DNA of 64,000 nucleotides from Amycolatopsis marina (GCF_900111885.1 NZ_FOKG01000014.1:124001-188000), one strand, 5' to 3'; positions 7,608 to 19,310 are shown, counted from the first letter of the stretch. Program-made: numbers and translations. Notes: generated by a model not told the origin, from the letters alone.

Positions 7608-8519
7608 ATGAAACCCAGTGTGCCGCCCTACCTTCGGATTGCGGGAGAGATCGGCGATCGCATCGCCCGCGGCGAGCTGCGCCCCGGCGACCGGGTCCCG
7701 TCAGCCAGGTTGATCATGCGCGAATGGGGCGTGGCAATGGCGACGGCGAGCAAGGTGCTCACCACGTTGCGCCACGATGGCCTTGTCGAGGTACGCCCCG
7801 GTGTCGGCACCGTCGTACTCACCGCGGGGCGCGCGACTCCGGCGGTGCGGGTGCCCACGGAGGGAACGCTCACCACGGCGCGGGTCGTAGAGGCAGGCAT
7901 CGCCGTGGCTGACGCCGACGGTCTCGATGCGCTGTCCATGCGGCAGGTCGCCGCCGACCTCGGAGCCGGGGTCATGTCGCTGTACCGGCACGTGGCGAAC
8001 AAGGACGAGCTGATACGACACATGATCCGTGCCGTGTTCGCTGAACGCGAGCTTCCCGCGCCCGCCCCTGAAGGCTGGCGCGCGAAACTGGAGTTGGTGA
8101 GCCGCGTCCAGTGGGAGCTCTACCGGCGGCATCCATGGCTCGCCGCGCAGGTCTCCATGACCCGGCCGATGCTGCTTCCGGAAATGATGGCGCACACCGA
8201 GTGGGTCCTGGCCGCGCTCGAAGGGCTCGGGCTGACCCGCCTGGAGATGACGCGCGAAGCGGTCGCGCTGCCCGCGTTCGTCCGGGGGGTCGCGCTGTCT
8301 GTCGCGGACGAGATCGAGGCGGAACGGAACACCGGGCTCACCAGCCAGCAGTGGTGGCTGTCGCTGCGGCACGAGGTGGAGGCGTTGTACGGCCGCTTCC
8401 CGCGGTTGGTCCTGATGGAGGACGACGTCGCCAAGGACCTCGACGCGGTGTTCGCCCACGGGCTCGCCCGCCATCTCGACGGCCTTGGTGTGGCCATCCG
8501 GCACCGGCGGAACCGGTAG
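7608..8519 (+). CDS. GntR-TetR hybrid regulator
   Basis: The 303-residue protein joins two regulator families. Residues 5-72 form a GntR winged helix (YLRIAGEIGDRIARGELRPG, PSARLIMREWGV, TLRHDGLVEVRPGVGTVV). Residues 88-300 resemble a complete TetR/TetR_C protein with its own helix-turn-helix (GLDALSMRQVAADLGAGVMS, LYRHVANKDELI) and the C-terminal ligand domain found in tetracycline-repressor relatives. Such fusions are known in actinobacteria but uncommon, and would allow two-site recognition. It is divergent from the C45 hydrolase, and a 21-base-period direct repeat lies in its promoter. Confidence 0.85.
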   Translation: MKPSVPPYLRIAGEIGDRIARGELRPGDRVPSARLIMREWGVAMATASKVLTTLRHDGLVEVRPGVGTVVLTAGRATPAVRVPTEGTLTTARVVEAGIAVADADGLDALSMRQVAADLGAGVMSLYRHVANKDELIRHMIRAVFAERELPAPAPEGWRAKLELVSRVQWELYRRHPWLAAQVSMTRPMLLPEMMAHTEWVLAALEGLGLTRLEMTREAVALPAFVRGVALSVADEIEAERNTGLTSQQWWLSLRHEVEALYGRFPRLVLMEDDVAKDLDAVFAHGLARHLDGLGVAIRHRRNR

Positions 8520-8580
8520 CGGCTCCAGTACGCATGCGATTGACATGATCAAGCTTCAGTTCGGTTCACGCAAACCTATG

Positions 8581-8609
8581 TTGACCGTAATCAAAAGTGC
8601 GCTTAGTGT
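8581..8609 (+). promoter_or_regulatory. candidate vegetative promoter for the exported sugar module
   Basis: TTGACC (8581-8586) and TAGTGT (8604-8609) are separated by 17 bases, a good fit to the principal sigma-factor consensus. They lie about 120 bases before the start at 8729. The 209-base gap between 8519 and 8729 shows no other feature. Confidence 0.45.
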
Positions 8610-8728
8610 TCCAGGTCATACGAGACCCAGCTGACACTTGCCGGTCGGGGTCGCCCCTGCGAGGCCGCTGCTGACGGTGGCATCCACGCAGGTCAGCGCC
8701 CTTGGAGCGGACAGAAGTAGGAGCCACC

Positions 8729-9688
8729 ATGTGTTACGGATTCGATGGTGATGCGGCACTGGGGCACTCACTCACCGAGCGTGGGATGAGCCGCCGAACC
8801 ATGTTGCGCGGAGCGCTGACGGGGGCGGTCGGGGCGGGCTTGCTTGCCGCGGGCCTCGGTGGGGCGCCGGCGCATGCCGCCGGTCGAGCGACCGGCAGGC
8901 CGCGCGTGCCACCAGGTCTGATCAGCATCCAGTTGTGGACCTTGCGCGACGCCCTCTGGGGTTCGCCCGGATTCGACGGCACCCTGCGCGCCATCGCCGA
9001 CCTGGGCTACCCCAAGGTCGAGCAGGCTCTGGGCTACTTCGGTCGCACGGCAGGTGAACTGCGCGCCTTCTACGACGACCTCGGGATCTCGGCGACCTCG
9101 AGCCACGACGGCATCAGCGAGAACCGGCAGGCGCTGGAGACCAAGATCGACAACGCCGCCACCCTCGGCCAGTCGTTCATGGTCGTGCCGTACCTGAATT
9201 CCGCGAAGGCCGACGACTGGCGGCGCTGGGCCGAGGAGATGAACCGGGAAGGGGAGGCCGCACGGGCATCCGGGCTGCGCTACGGATATCACAACCACGC
9301 CCACGAGTTCACCACCGATCTCGGCGGTGGCACGACGCCGTGGGATGTGTTGACCGCTGAACTCGATCCGTCACTGGTGCACCTGGAGATCGACCTGTAC
9401 TGGGTGGTTCGCGGCGGGATCGAGAACGGAGACGGAGCAGCCGACCCCGAGGGCTTCGCCATCGACGTCATCCGCTCCGCACCGCAACGCGTGCTGCAGT
9501 ACCACGTGAAGGACCGGCACGCCGACACCGGCGACATGGCCGACCTCGGCACCGGAATGATCGACTTTCCGCGCATCTTCCGGGCCCACTCGGTTCTCGA
9601 GTACATCGTCGAGAACGACACCCCCGACGTCAGTCCGCTGCAGAGTGCCGAAGTGGGCTACCGCTATCTGCGCGGACTGCGCTACTGA
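8729..9688 (+). CDS. Tat-exported sugar phosphate isomerase/epimerase-like TIM barrel
   Basis: The 319-residue protein has a twin-arginine signal (MSRRTMLRGALTGAVGAGLL, about residues 20-50, ending AHAA) and then an AP-endonuclease-2/xylose-isomerase-like TIM barrel: ISIQLWTLRDAL, GYPKVEQALGYFG, YGYHNHAHEF, VHLEIDLYWVVRGG, VLQYHVKDRH. The barrel's His, Glu, Asp and His residues are the family's metal ligands. Export suggests work on a sugar outside the membrane. ATG 8729 follows a GTAGGAG site at good spacing; an earlier GTG (8702) lacks one. The downstream PQQ-type dehydrogenase gene, 83 bases away, is probably co-transcribed. Confidence 0.82.
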   Translation: MCYGFDGDAALGHSLTERGMSRRTMLRGALTGAVGAGLLAAGLGGAPAHAAGRATGRPRVPPGLISIQLWTLRDALWGSPGFDGTLRAIADLGYPKVEQALGYFGRTAGELRAFYDDLGISATSSHDGISENRQALETKIDNAATLGQSFMVVPYLNSAKADDWRRWAEEMNREGEAARASGLRYGYHNHAHEFTTDLGGGTTPWDVLTAELDPSLVHLEIDLYWVVRGGIENGDGAADPEGFAIDVIRSAPQRVLQYHVKDRHADTGDMADLGTGMIDFPRIFRAHSVLEYIVENDTPDVSPLQSAEVGYRYLRGLRY

Positions 9689-9771
9689 ACCCGGGACCGG
9701 TCCACATCGGACTCCTTGGCAATGATCCAACACTCCCCACCCAACCGAACAGTGATGAGAGGTAGGTGACC

Positions 9772-11886
9772 ATGCGGGCATCACGCATGGTGGCAGTGCT
9801 CGCCGCGGCGGGGGCGGCCCTCGCCGTCGCACAGCCGGCATCGACGGCCGAGCCGCTGCGGCCTGACGATTCGGCGTTTCAGAAGGTGACACTCAACGAC
9901 ACACCCGGTGAGCCGGTGGACCTCGCGGTCGTACCCGACGGCCGGGTGCTGCACACCACCCGCGCCGGCGAACTCTGGTTGAACGACCCGGACAGCGGCC
10001 TGAACACGCTCGCGGCGGAGCTGGACGTATACAGCCATGACGAGGAAGGGCTGCAGAGCGTCGCCGTCGACCCCGGCTTCGACGGCAAGAGCAACCGTTG
10101 GGTGTACCTGTACTACGCCCCACCGATGAACACGCCGACCGACGATCCGTCCACACCGGACATCAATGAGGGCGACGCGCCGACGACCGGCACGGCGGCC
10201 GACTTCGCTCCGTTCGAGGGCATTCAGCGGTTGTCCCGGTTCCAGCTGGTCGGGGACAAGCTCGACCTGTCGACCGAGCAGCAGATCCTCGAGGTCAAGG
10301 AGGACCGCGGCATCTGCTGTCACGTGGGCGGCGACATCGTCTTCGACGGCGACGGCAACCTGTACCTGTCGACCGGCGACGACACCAACCCGTTCGAGTC
10401 CGACGGCTACGTTCCCCTCGACGAGCGTGCGAACCGCAACCCCGCCTTCGATGCCCAGCGCACCTCCGCGAACACGAACGACCTGCGGGGCAAGGTGCTG
10501 CGCATCCAGGTGCAACAGGACGGCTCCTACTCGATCCCGGAGGGGAACCTCTTCGAGCCGGGCACCGCGGGCACCCGGCCGGAGATCTACCTGATGGGCC
10601 TGCGCAACCCGTTCCGGATCGAGGTCAACCAGGAGACCGGCGAGCTCTACGTCGCCGACTACTCGCCGGACGCGGGGTCGCCCGACCCGGAGCGTGGGCC
10701 GGCAGGGCAGGGCCGCTGGATCGCCACGAGCGAGGCCGGTAACTACGGCTGGCCCTACTGCGTCAAGCCGGACATGCCCTATGTGGACTACGACTTCGCC
10801 ACCGGCCAGTCGGGTGAGCCGTTCAACTGCGCGGCACCGGTGAACGAGTCACCGAACAACACCGGTCTGACGCAGCTGCCCCCGGTCGAGCAGCCGGAGA
10901 TGTGGTACTCCTACGGCGAGTCCGAGCAGTTCCCTGAACTCGGTACCGGCGGGATCGGCCCGATGGCCGGGCCTGCGTACGACTTCGACCGCGCCGCCAC
11001 CCGAGGACGAGCCCCGGTGGCATGGCCCGAGTACTACGACGGTGCGCCGCTGTTCTACGAGTGGACCCGCGACTACATCAAGGCATTCCGGCAGAACGAC
11101 AGCGGAGGTGTCGCATCCATCGAGGACGTTGTCCCTTCGGTCGATGTGTCGGGTGTGATCGACATGGAGTTCGGTGCCAACGGCGCGCTCTACGTGCTCG
11201 AGTACGGCAAGGGCTACTTCGCGGAGAACCCGGACGCGCAACTGGCTCGGATTGACTACATCGGACCGAATGGCAACCACACGCCGACCCCGAAGGCGTC
11301 GGCCGACGTGACCAACGGGCAGGCCCCGTTGACCGTCTCGTTCTCGAGTGACGGCACGCATGACCCAGAGGGTGACCGGTTGCGGTACGAATGGGACTTC
11401 GACTCCGACGGCGACGTCGACTCCCGGAGTAGTAACCCCACGCACACCTATCGGGAGAACGGCGTCTACACCTCGAGCCTGAAGGTGACCGATGTCGGCG
11501 GCAAGCACCGTGGCCGCTCGGCCTCGGCCGAGGTCGAGATCGTGGTCGGCAACACGGCGCCCGTGGTGGAGTTCGTCAAGCCGGTCGACGGGCAGGCCTT
11601 CGAATTCGGTGACGTGATCGAGTTCGAGGTGAGTGTGACCGACGATCAGACGGTCGACTGCTCGCAGGTTCAGGTGACCTACATCCTGGGCCACGACGAC
11701 CACGGTCATCCGCAGACGACGGCCTCCGGTTGCACCGGGACCATCCAGACCACGATCCCGGGAGGCCACGACCCGGAACACGACGAGCTGCGTGGTGTTT
11801 TCCACGCGACCTACACCGATCCGGGTGCCGACGGCGTGCCCGCGCTGTCCGGTGACGCCGAGATCGTTCTGCAGCCACACGGCTGA
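9772..11886 (+). CDS. secreted PQQ-dependent sugar dehydrogenase with PKD domain
   Basis: The 704-residue protein begins with a Sec signal peptide (VAVLAAAGAALAVAQPAST). About residues 35-495 form a glucose/sorbosone dehydrogenase-type six-bladed propeller: DLAVVPDGRVLHTTRAGELW, GLQSVAVDPGF, CCHVGGDIVFDGDGNLYLST, then DLRGKVLRI and YLMGLRNPFRIEVN. Residues 503-595 are a PKD domain (YEWDFDSDGDVDS, THTYRENGVY), and a further Ig-like module reaches the end (NTAPVVEFVKPVDGQ). The family oxidises sugars with PQQ. ATG 9772 follows GAGAGGTAGG; a GTG two codons earlier is possible. It follows the Tat TIM-barrel gene and ends at a strong hairpin. Confidence 0.85.
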   Translation: MRASRMVAVLAAAGAALAVAQPASTAEPLRPDDSAFQKVTLNDTPGEPVDLAVVPDGRVLHTTRAGELWLNDPDSGLNTLAAELDVYSHDEEGLQSVAVDPGFDGKSNRWVYLYYAPPMNTPTDDPSTPDINEGDAPTTGTAADFAPFEGIQRLSRFQLVGDKLDLSTEQQILEVKEDRGICCHVGGDIVFDGDGNLYLSTGDDTNPFESDGYVPLDERANRNPAFDAQRTSANTNDLRGKVLRIQVQQDGSYSIPEGNLFEPGTAGTRPEIYLMGLRNPFRIEVNQETGELYVADYSPDAGSPDPERGPAGQGRWIATSEAGNYGWPYCVKPDMPYVDYDFATGQSGEPFNCAAPVNESPNNTGLTQLPPVEQPEMWYSYGESEQFPELGTGGIGPMAGPAYDFDRAATRGRAPVAWPEYYDGAPLFYEWTRDYIKAFRQNDSGGVASIEDVVPSVDVSGVIDMEFGANGALYVLEYGKGYFAENPDAQLARIDYIGPNGNHTPTPKASADVTNGQAPLTVSFSSDGTHDPEGDRLRYEWDFDSDGDVDSRSSNPTHTYRENGVYTSSLKVTDVGGKHRGRSASAEVEIVVGNTAPVVEFVKPVDGQAFEFGDVIEFEVSVTDDQTVDCSQVQVTYILGHDDHGHPQTTASGCTGTIQTTIPGGHDPEHDELRGVFHATYTDPGADGVPALSGDAEIVLQPHG

Positions 11887-11899
11887 GAGCTGACCCGGC

Positions 11900-11940
11900 C
11901 CGCCCGTGGTACCCCGTCTGTCGCGGGGTGCCACGGGCGG
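11900..11940. terminator. bidirectional hairpin terminator
   Basis: CCGCCCGTGGTACCCCG (11900-11916) pairs with CGGGGTGCCACGGGCGG (11924-11940): a 17-base stem with one G-U type pair and a 7-base loop. It sits between two convergent genes, the PQQ dehydrogenase (stop 11886) and the geosmin synthase (stop 11957), and would end both transcripts. There is no clear U tract, as is common in actinomycetes. Confidence 0.85.
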
Positions 11941-11956
11941 TCGGCTTTGCGCCGGT

Positions 11957-14251
<2,295 letters not shown>

Positions 14252-14266
14252 TCACCTGCACCACCC

Positions 14267-15259
14267 TCACTGCCTTGCCGAGGGTGGCAACGTGAAGCGG
14301 ATCGTTTCGTGTGCGGTCTCCCGTTGTGCGACGCTGACTGGGCCGAGAGCGCCGAGCGCTTCGATGACGGCGTCGACGAGTCGTGGTGGAGCAGAGGCGC
14401 CCGCGGTCAGACCGACGACACCGACGCCGTCCAGCCACTCCGGGCGCAGCTCGCCGACGTCTTCGATACGTGCCGCGGCGGTTCCGCACCGCTGGGCGAG
14501 TTCCACGAGCCGCACGGAATTCGACGAGTTCGCCGAGCCGACCACGAGCACCAGATCGGCCTCCTCGGCGATCGCCCGCAGCGCGTCCTGCCGATTGGTG
14601 GTGGCATAGCAGATGTCCTCGGAGGCTGGACCGCGCAGCTGCGGGAACCGCTTGCGCAGGGCGGCGATCACCTCGACGGTCTCGTCCACCGCGAGTGTGG
14701 TCTGGGTCAGGTACGAGACCCTGCTCGGGTCGGGTACGTCCAGAGTGGCCACCTCGTCCGCGGTCTGCACGAGGACCGTGTGTTCCGGTGCCTCGCCGAA
14801 GGTCCCCTCGACCTCCTCGTGCCCTTCGTGTCCGATCAGGATCACCGTGTCACCCCGGCCGGCGAATCGGCGGGCCTCGGCGTGCACCTTGGTAACCAGT
14901 GGGCACGTGGCGTCGACCACCTCGAGGCCGCGTTCGGCGGCGGTGTCGCGGACCGCCGGCGAGACGCCGTGCGCCGAGAACACCAGCGTCGAACCGGAAG
15001 GCACTTCGTCCAGGTCGTCCACGAACACGGCGCCGCGAGCCTCCAGTTCACCGACGACGTGGGTGTTGTGCACGATCTGCTTGCGCACGTGGATCGGCGC
15101 ACCACGACGGCGTAGCAGTTCGTCGACGATGTCAATGGCTCGTTCGACCCCGGCGCAGAAGGAACGCGGAGACGCGAGCAGGATCGTGCGTGGACCGGCC
15201 ACGGCTCGCCACGCCGGATCCTGGACGTCGATGTGCACCCTCGCTTCGTGCCCTGGCAT
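14267..15259 (-). CDS. ispH: 4-hydroxy-3-methylbut-2-enyl diphosphate reductase (HMBPP reductase)
   Basis: The 330-residue protein is IspH, the last enzyme of the MEP pathway, which reduces HMBPP to IPP and DMAPP. The three iron-sulfur cluster cysteines are present: Cys35 ([12 protein letters not shown]), Cys119 ([11 protein letters not shown]) and Cys217 ([11 protein letters not shown]). The active-site histidines appear in IVHNTHVV and FSAHGVSP, and the [11 protein letters not shown] segment is conserved. Length is close to the usual 310-330. It lies between the polyprenyl synthase and geosmin synthase genes and is likely a paralogue dedicated to this operon; a housekeeping ispH elsewhere is expected but not visible here. 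Confidence 0.95.
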   Translation of the reverse strand: MPGHEARVHIDVQDPAWRAVAGPRTILLASPRSFCAGVERAIDIVDELLRRRGAPIHVRKQIVHNTHVVGELEARGAVFVDDLDEVPSGSTLVFSAHGVSPAVRDTAAERGLEVVDATCPLVTKVHAEARRFAGRGDTVILIGHEGHEEVEGTFGEAPEHTVLVQTADEVATLDVPDPSRVSYLTQTTLAVDETVEVIAALRKRFPQLRGPASEDICYATTNRQDALRAIAEEADLVLVVGSANSSNSVRLVELAQRCGTAAARIEDVGELRPEWLDGVGVVGLTAGASAPPRLVDAVIEALGALGPVSVAQRETAHETIRFTLPPSARQ

Positions 15260-15301
15260 GTGGCTCCTTCGTCGACGGGCCCCGATTGCCGGGGCGTGCG
15301 T

Positions 15302-16393
15302 TCAGTGGTCCCGACGGGTGAGCAGCCCGGCCAGCGTGGCCAGCTCGGCAGCCGCCCGCGGCTCGGGTCGCGCCGCACGGAGGTGGCCGAGTGCCCTGCG
15401 GAGAAGGTCGTCCGCGCTGGCCTGACTCCAGTCCCGCGCCCCTGCCTCGTCGATCAGTGCGGCGGCGCGGCGCAGATCCGCCTCGCTGAGCGGCCGCTCT
15501 CCCGCGTACAGCGCGGCCAGCGCGCGTCCCGGCTCAGCCGAACCACCCTGCTTTGTCGACCCGCAGAGGGTGGCCACGACCGGCAGCGTCTTCTTCCGGC
15601 TCTTCAGGTCGGAGTACACCGGCTTGCCCGTCGCGGCAGGGTCGCCCCAGATACCGAGCAGGTCATCGACGAACTGGAATGCGAGGCCGAGATGCTCGCC
15701 GAAGCCGCGAAGCTGGCGCACCTGCTCCAAGCTGCCGTCGGCGGCTACCGCACCGAGGGCGGCGGCGCAGCCCATCAGCGCGCCGGTCTTGCCCTCCGCC
15801 ATCCGCCTGCACTCGTCCAGCGAGACCTCTTCGCGCCGCTCGAAGGCAAGGTCTTCCGCCTGGCCACGGACGAGTTCCTGGACCGCGGCGGCGAGAATCC
15901 GCATGCTCCTGGCAGCCGGGCCGCCCGCTGCGGCGAGCACGTCGAGCGCGAGCGTGAGCAGTGCGTCTCCGGTCAGGATGGCCGGCGCCGTACCGAAGAC
16001 TGCCCACGCGGTGGGGCGGTGCCGCCGGGTGACGTCGCCGTCCATCACGTCGTCGTGCAGCAGGGAGAAGTTGTGTGCCAGTTCCACGGCGACAGCGGAG
16101 GGCACAGCGGCTTGCGGGGTGCCGCCGACAGCTTCGGCCGCGAGCAGTGCCAGCGCCGGTCGTACCGCCTTGCCCGTGGCGGCCTCGGTGGCCTTGCCGT
16201 GCTCATCCAGCCAACCGAGGTGGTAGGCGGCGATGTCCCTGACTGGCCGGGGCAATGTGTCGACCGCGGCGCGTAACGCGGGGCGGACCGTGTCCTGACT
16301 CCAGCGCAGCAGGTCCGCGGGCGGACGTGCCCCCACTGCATCATCCGTGGCCTGTTCTGTGCCGGGCACGTTCGTCATGTTCGTGGCGGACAT
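15302..16393 (-). CDS. polyprenyl diphosphate synthase, encapsulin-associated (candidate FPP synthase and cargo)
   Basis: The 363-residue trans-prenyltransferase has the first Asp-rich motif LLHDDVMD (Asp114, Asp115, Asp118) and the second FVDDLLGIWGD (Asp243, Asp244), with KPVYSDLKSRKKTLP after it. Phe109, five residues before the first Asp, suggests a short product such as FPP (inference from chain-length rules). About 25 N-terminal residues look disordered and are followed by ADLLRWSQDTVRPALRAAVD, the opening typical of polyprenyl transferases found beside family 2 encapsulins, where the disordered N terminus is thought to load cargo. Its start lies four bases after the stop of the upstream shell gene, so translation is probably coupled. 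Confidence 0.92.
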   Translation of the reverse strand: MSATNMTNVPGTEQATDDAVGARPPADLLRWSQDTVRPALRAAVDTLPRPVRDIAAYHLGWLDEHGKATEAATGKAVRPALALLAAEAVGGTPQAAVPSAVAVELAHNFSLLHDDVMDGDVTRRHRPTAWAVFGTAPAILTGDALLTLALDVLAAAGGPAARSMRILAAAVQELVRGQAEDLAFERREEVSLDECRRMAEGKTGALMGCAAALGAVAADGSLEQVRQLRGFGEHLGLAFQFVDDLLGIWGDPAATGKPVYSDLKSRKKTLPVVATLCGSTKQGGSAEPGRALAALYAGERPLSEADLRRAAALIDEAGARDWSQASADDLLRRALGHLRAARPEPRAAAELATLAGLLTRRDH

Positions 16394-16397
16394 CTGT

Positions 16398-17798
16398 TCA
16401 CCGGCCGATCTCGACGTTCTCGAGGATGCCCAGTGCGTCCGGAACCAGGACAGCGGCCGAGTGGTAGGTGCTCACCAGGTAGGACATGACGGCCTTGTCG
16501 TCGACGCCCATGAACCGGACGTTCAGACCCGGCTCGTACTCGTCCGGCAGGCCCGTCTGACGTAGGCCGACGACGCCGTGGTGGTCTTCTCCCGTACGCA
16601 TGGCGAGGATGGCACTGGTGTTGTGCTCGCTGACCGGGATCTTGTCACACGGGAGAATCGGGACCCCGCGCCAGCTCGTCACCTGGTGTCCCTTGAGCTC
16701 CATACTCGACGGATAGAGGCCGCGGCTGTTGCACTCCCTGCCGAAAGCCGCGATCGTGCGAGGGTGCGCGAGCATCAACTCGGTCTTGCGCCGCCGGGAC
16801 AACAACTCGTCCAGGTCGTCGGGGCTGGGCGGCCCGTTGCGGGTGTGGATTCGCTGCTTGAGGTCGGCGTTGTGGAGGAGGCCGAAGTCGGGGTTGTTGA
16901 CGAGTTCGTGTTCTTGGCGTTCGCGGAGTGCTTCGATGGTGAGGCGTAGCTGGTGTTCGAGTTGGTTCATGGGTTGGTTGTAGAGGTCGGCGACGCGGGT
17001 GTGGACTCGGAGCACGGTTTGGGCGACGCTGAGTTCGTATTCGCGGGGTCGGACTTCGTAGTCCACAAAGGTGGCTGGTAGGTCGGCTTCGCCTTCGTGT
17101 CCCGAGGCGATGTCGACCTCGGCCTCGCCATAGGCGTTCTGCGACGCGGAAGTCTGCCTGCGCTGTTCGTCCAGATGCCTGCGCAACGGTTCGCTGCGCT
17201 GGACGACTGCCTCGAACTCCGCGAGTGGCAGCGCGAGCACGGTGCACGGAGTGATGGTCTTGACACTGAACTCCCAGATGCTCTGCGAATCCAGTAGTGT
17301 CTCGTCCCCGAAATGATCGCCGTCGGCAAGTGTGCCCAGCACCGTGGGGTCACCGTAGCTGCCGGTGCCGAGCTTGTTGACCTTCCCGTGGGCGATCAAG
17401 TAGACGTGGTCACGCTGGTGTCCGAACTCGACGATCACCTCGCCGGCTCCCAACTCCTGTTGTTCGAACCGGCCGGCCAGTTCGGCCAGGGTCGGATCGT
17501 CGGTGAACCCCCGTAGCGGAGGGAGTTCGCCCAGTTCCGCCGGGATCACCTGAACGGCCGTACCGATGTTCGTGAACGTGACCCGGCCGTCGCCCACCGC
17601 ATAGCTGAGCCGCCGGTTGACCCGATAGGTGCCACCCGCGGTCTCCACCCACGGCAGCATTCGCAGCAGCCAGCGCGAGGTGATTCCCTGCATCTGCGGC
17701 ACGGACTTCGTCGTGGTGGCCAGATTCCTGGCGGCGGCGGTGCCGAGGCTCGACAACGCCCTTTGCCCGGTGGTTTCGATCGGTTCGGTAGCGGTCAT
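16398..17798 (-). CDS. family 2B encapsulin shell protein with cyclic-nucleotide-binding-like domain, copy B
   Basis: The 466-residue protein matches family 2B encapsulin shell proteins: an N-terminal arm ([20 protein letters not shown]), a short strand region ([18 protein letters not shown]), a cyclic-nucleotide-binding-like insertion (about residues 92-212, with [14 protein letters not shown] and [12 protein letters not shown]), and an HK97-type core to the end ([40 protein letters not shown]). The phosphate-binding loop lacks the usual Arg. Residues 217-316 are encoded by 299 bases identical to copy A. Shells of this family enclose terpene or prenyl enzymes, which fits the next genes. It lies 66 bases after copy A and 4 before the prenyl synthase. 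Confidence 0.92.
   Translation of the reverse strand: MTATEPIETTGQRALSSLGTAAARNLATTTKSVPQMQGITSRWLLRMLPWVETAGGTYRVNRRLSYAVGDGRVTFTNIGTAVQVIPAELGELPPLRGFTDDPTLAELAGRFEQQELGAGEVIVEFGHQRDHVYLIAHGKVNKLGTGSYGDPTVLGTLADGDHFGDETLLDSQSIWEFSVKTITPCTVLALPLAEFEAVVQRSEPLRRHLDEQRRQTSASQNAYGEAEVDIASGHEGEADLPATFVDYEVRPREYELSVAQTVLRVHTRVADLYNQPMNQLEHQLRLTIEALRERQEHELVNNPDFGLLHNADLKQRIHTRNGPPSPDDLDELLSRRRKTELMLAHPRTIAAFGRECNSRGLYPSSMELKGHQVTSWRGVPILPCDKIPVSEHNTSAILAMRTGEDHHGVVGLRQTGLPDEYEPGLNVRFMGVDDKAVMSYLVSTYHSAAVLVPDALGILENVEIGR
16852..17150 (-). repeat. 299-base identical block, copy in encapsulin B
   Basis: Read base by base, 16852-17150 equals 18328-18626 with no difference and a constant offset of 1476. 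It covers the start of the HK97 core. The two genes differ clearly on both sides, so this is a local homogenised tract rather than a recent whole-gene duplication. Its codons favour CAA, GAA and CTC, unlike the CAG, GAG and CTG of the flanks. Confidence 0.95.
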
Positions 17799-17864
17799 GG
17801 CTCAACTCACCAGTTCCTGTTCGTGGCTCTTGTGTTCGAAGGGGGTAGCGAAGGACAGGCGGAC

Positions 17865-19310
17865 TCAGGACTCCCGCCCGATCTCGACGTTCTCCAGCAC
17901 GGCCAGCGCGTCCGGCACCAGGACGGCCGCCGAGTGGTAGGTGCTCACCAGGTAGGACATGATGGCCTGTTCGTTGATGCCCATGAACCGGACGTTCAGC
18001 CCCGGTTCGTACTCGTCCTGCAAGCCGGTCCGGTGCAGTCCGATCACGCCCTGGTTCGCCTCGCCGGTACGCAGCAGCATGATCGAGCTGGTGCGGGTGC
18101 CGGTGACCGGAATCTTGTTGCACGGCAGGATCGGAACTCCGCGCCAGGACGGCACCTGATGCCCGCCGTAGTCGGTGTTCATCGGGTAGACGCCGACCCG
18201 GTTGCACTCCCTGCCGATCGCCGCGATGGTCCTCGGGTGCGCCAGGAACACCGCCGGCTCCTTCCAAACCATCGCGAGCAGGGCGTCCAGATCGTCCGGT
18301 GTCGGCGGGCCGCTACGGGTCTGCAGACGCTGCTTGAGGTCGGCGTTGTGGAGGAGGCCGAAGTCGGGGTTGTTGACGAGTTCGTGTTCTTGGCGTTCGC
18401 GGAGTGCTTCGATGGTGAGGCGTAGCTGGTGTTCGAGTTGGTTCATGGGTTGGTTGTAGAGGTCGGCGACGCGGGTGTGGACTCGGAGCACGGTTTGGGC
18501 GACGCTGAGTTCGTATTCGCGGGGTCGGACTTCGTAGTCCACAAAGGTGGCTGGTAGGTCGGCTTCGCCTTCGTGTCCCGAGGCGATGTCGACCTCGGCC
18601 TCGCCATAGGCGTTCTGCGACGCGGACGGCGCGGATGCTGCTCTGTCTATGTGCGCACGCAGTGCCGCGCCACGCTCGTCCAGTCCTTCCAGTGCCTGCC
18701 GCTCCAGTGCCAGCATTGTGCAGGAGGTGACCGCCTTGATCGTGCAGTCCCAATCACCCGGCGATCGGGTCAGCGCCCGGCCGCCGAAGTAGTCCCCATC
18801 TGCGAGTGTCCTGAGGACGGTGTGGTCACCGTATGCGCCGGCTCCGAGCTGGTTCACTTTGCCGTGTGCCAGCAGGAACACCTCGTCGACCGGCTGGCCC
18901 TGGACGGCCAGCAGGTCGCCTGGTTGGTACTCCCGCTGGACGAACCGACCGGCCAGCTCGCGCAGTACTTCCTCGTCATCGAAGCCGCGCAGCAAGGGGA
19001 GCTCGCGCAGTTCCTGGGGGATCACCCTGATCACTGCGCCGTCGCTGCTGAAGGTCACCCTGCCGTCGCCCACGGCGTATCGCAGTCTGCGATTCACTCG
19101 GTACGCACCGCCGGGAACCTCCACCCACGACAGCGCACGCAGCAGCCAGCGTGAGGTGATGCCCTGCATCTGCGGGACCGTTTTGGTCGTTGTCGCCAGG
19201 TTGCGTGCGGCAGTCGTGGCCAGGCTCGACGGCCGGCGTTCCTCGTCGTCGATACCGGCGCTGCCGCTCGGTCCTGCCGAGTCCGTCACAGTCACAATGC
19301 CAACCACCAT
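17865..19310 (-). CDS. family 2B encapsulin shell protein with cyclic-nucleotide-binding-like domain, copy A
   Basis: The 481-residue paralogue of copy B has the same order: N-arm ([20 protein letters not shown]), strand region ([18 protein letters not shown]), a cyclic-nucleotide-binding-like domain (about residues 104-224, with [14 protein letters not shown] and [12 protein letters not shown]) and an HK97-like core with the same ending ([20 protein letters not shown]). It is first in the operon. Residues 229-328 share identical DNA with copy B, while the rest has diverged, so the two probably co-assemble as a mixed shell (inference). ATG 19310 has only a weak ribosome-binding site; the frame stays open to 19427, and GTG starts just inside are possible. 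Confidence 0.9.
   Translation of the reverse strand: MVVGIVTVTDSAGPSGSAGIDDEERRPSSLATTAARNLATTTKTVPQMQGITSRWLLRALSWVEVPGGAYRVNRRLRYAVGDGRVTFSSDGAVIRVIPQELRELPLLRGFDDEEVLRELAGRFVQREYQPGDLLAVQGQPVDEVFLLAHGKVNQLGAGAYGDHTVLRTLADGDYFGGRALTRSPGDWDCTIKAVTSCTMLALERQALEGLDERGAALRAHIDRAASAPSASQNAYGEAEVDIASGHEGEADLPATFVDYEVRPREYELSVAQTVLRVHTRVADLYNQPMNQLEHQLRLTIEALRERQEHELVNNPDFGLLHNADLKQRLQTRSGPPTPDDLDALLAMVWKEPAVFLAHPRTIAAIGRECNRVGVYPMNTDYGGHQVPSWRGVPILPCNKIPVTGTRTSSIMLLRTGEANQGVIGLHRTGLQDEYEPGLNVRFMGINEQAIMSYLVSTYHSAAVLVPDALAVLENVEIGRES
18328..18626 (-). repeat. 299-base identical block, copy in encapsulin A
   Basis: Second copy of the tract at 16852-17150, identical at every base. Both ends are sharp: outside CGCTGCTTG at one side and GCGACGCGGA at the other the genes diverge at once, which is the usual look of a gene-conversion tract. 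Confidence 0.95.

Noticed and set aside
16398-19310. The two shell proteins as ordinary Crp/Fnr transcription regulators
   Set aside because: They have a cyclic-nucleotide-like domain but no helix-turn-helix after it, and the long C-terminal part has the HK97-type shell pattern and the terpene neighbours of family 2B encapsulins.
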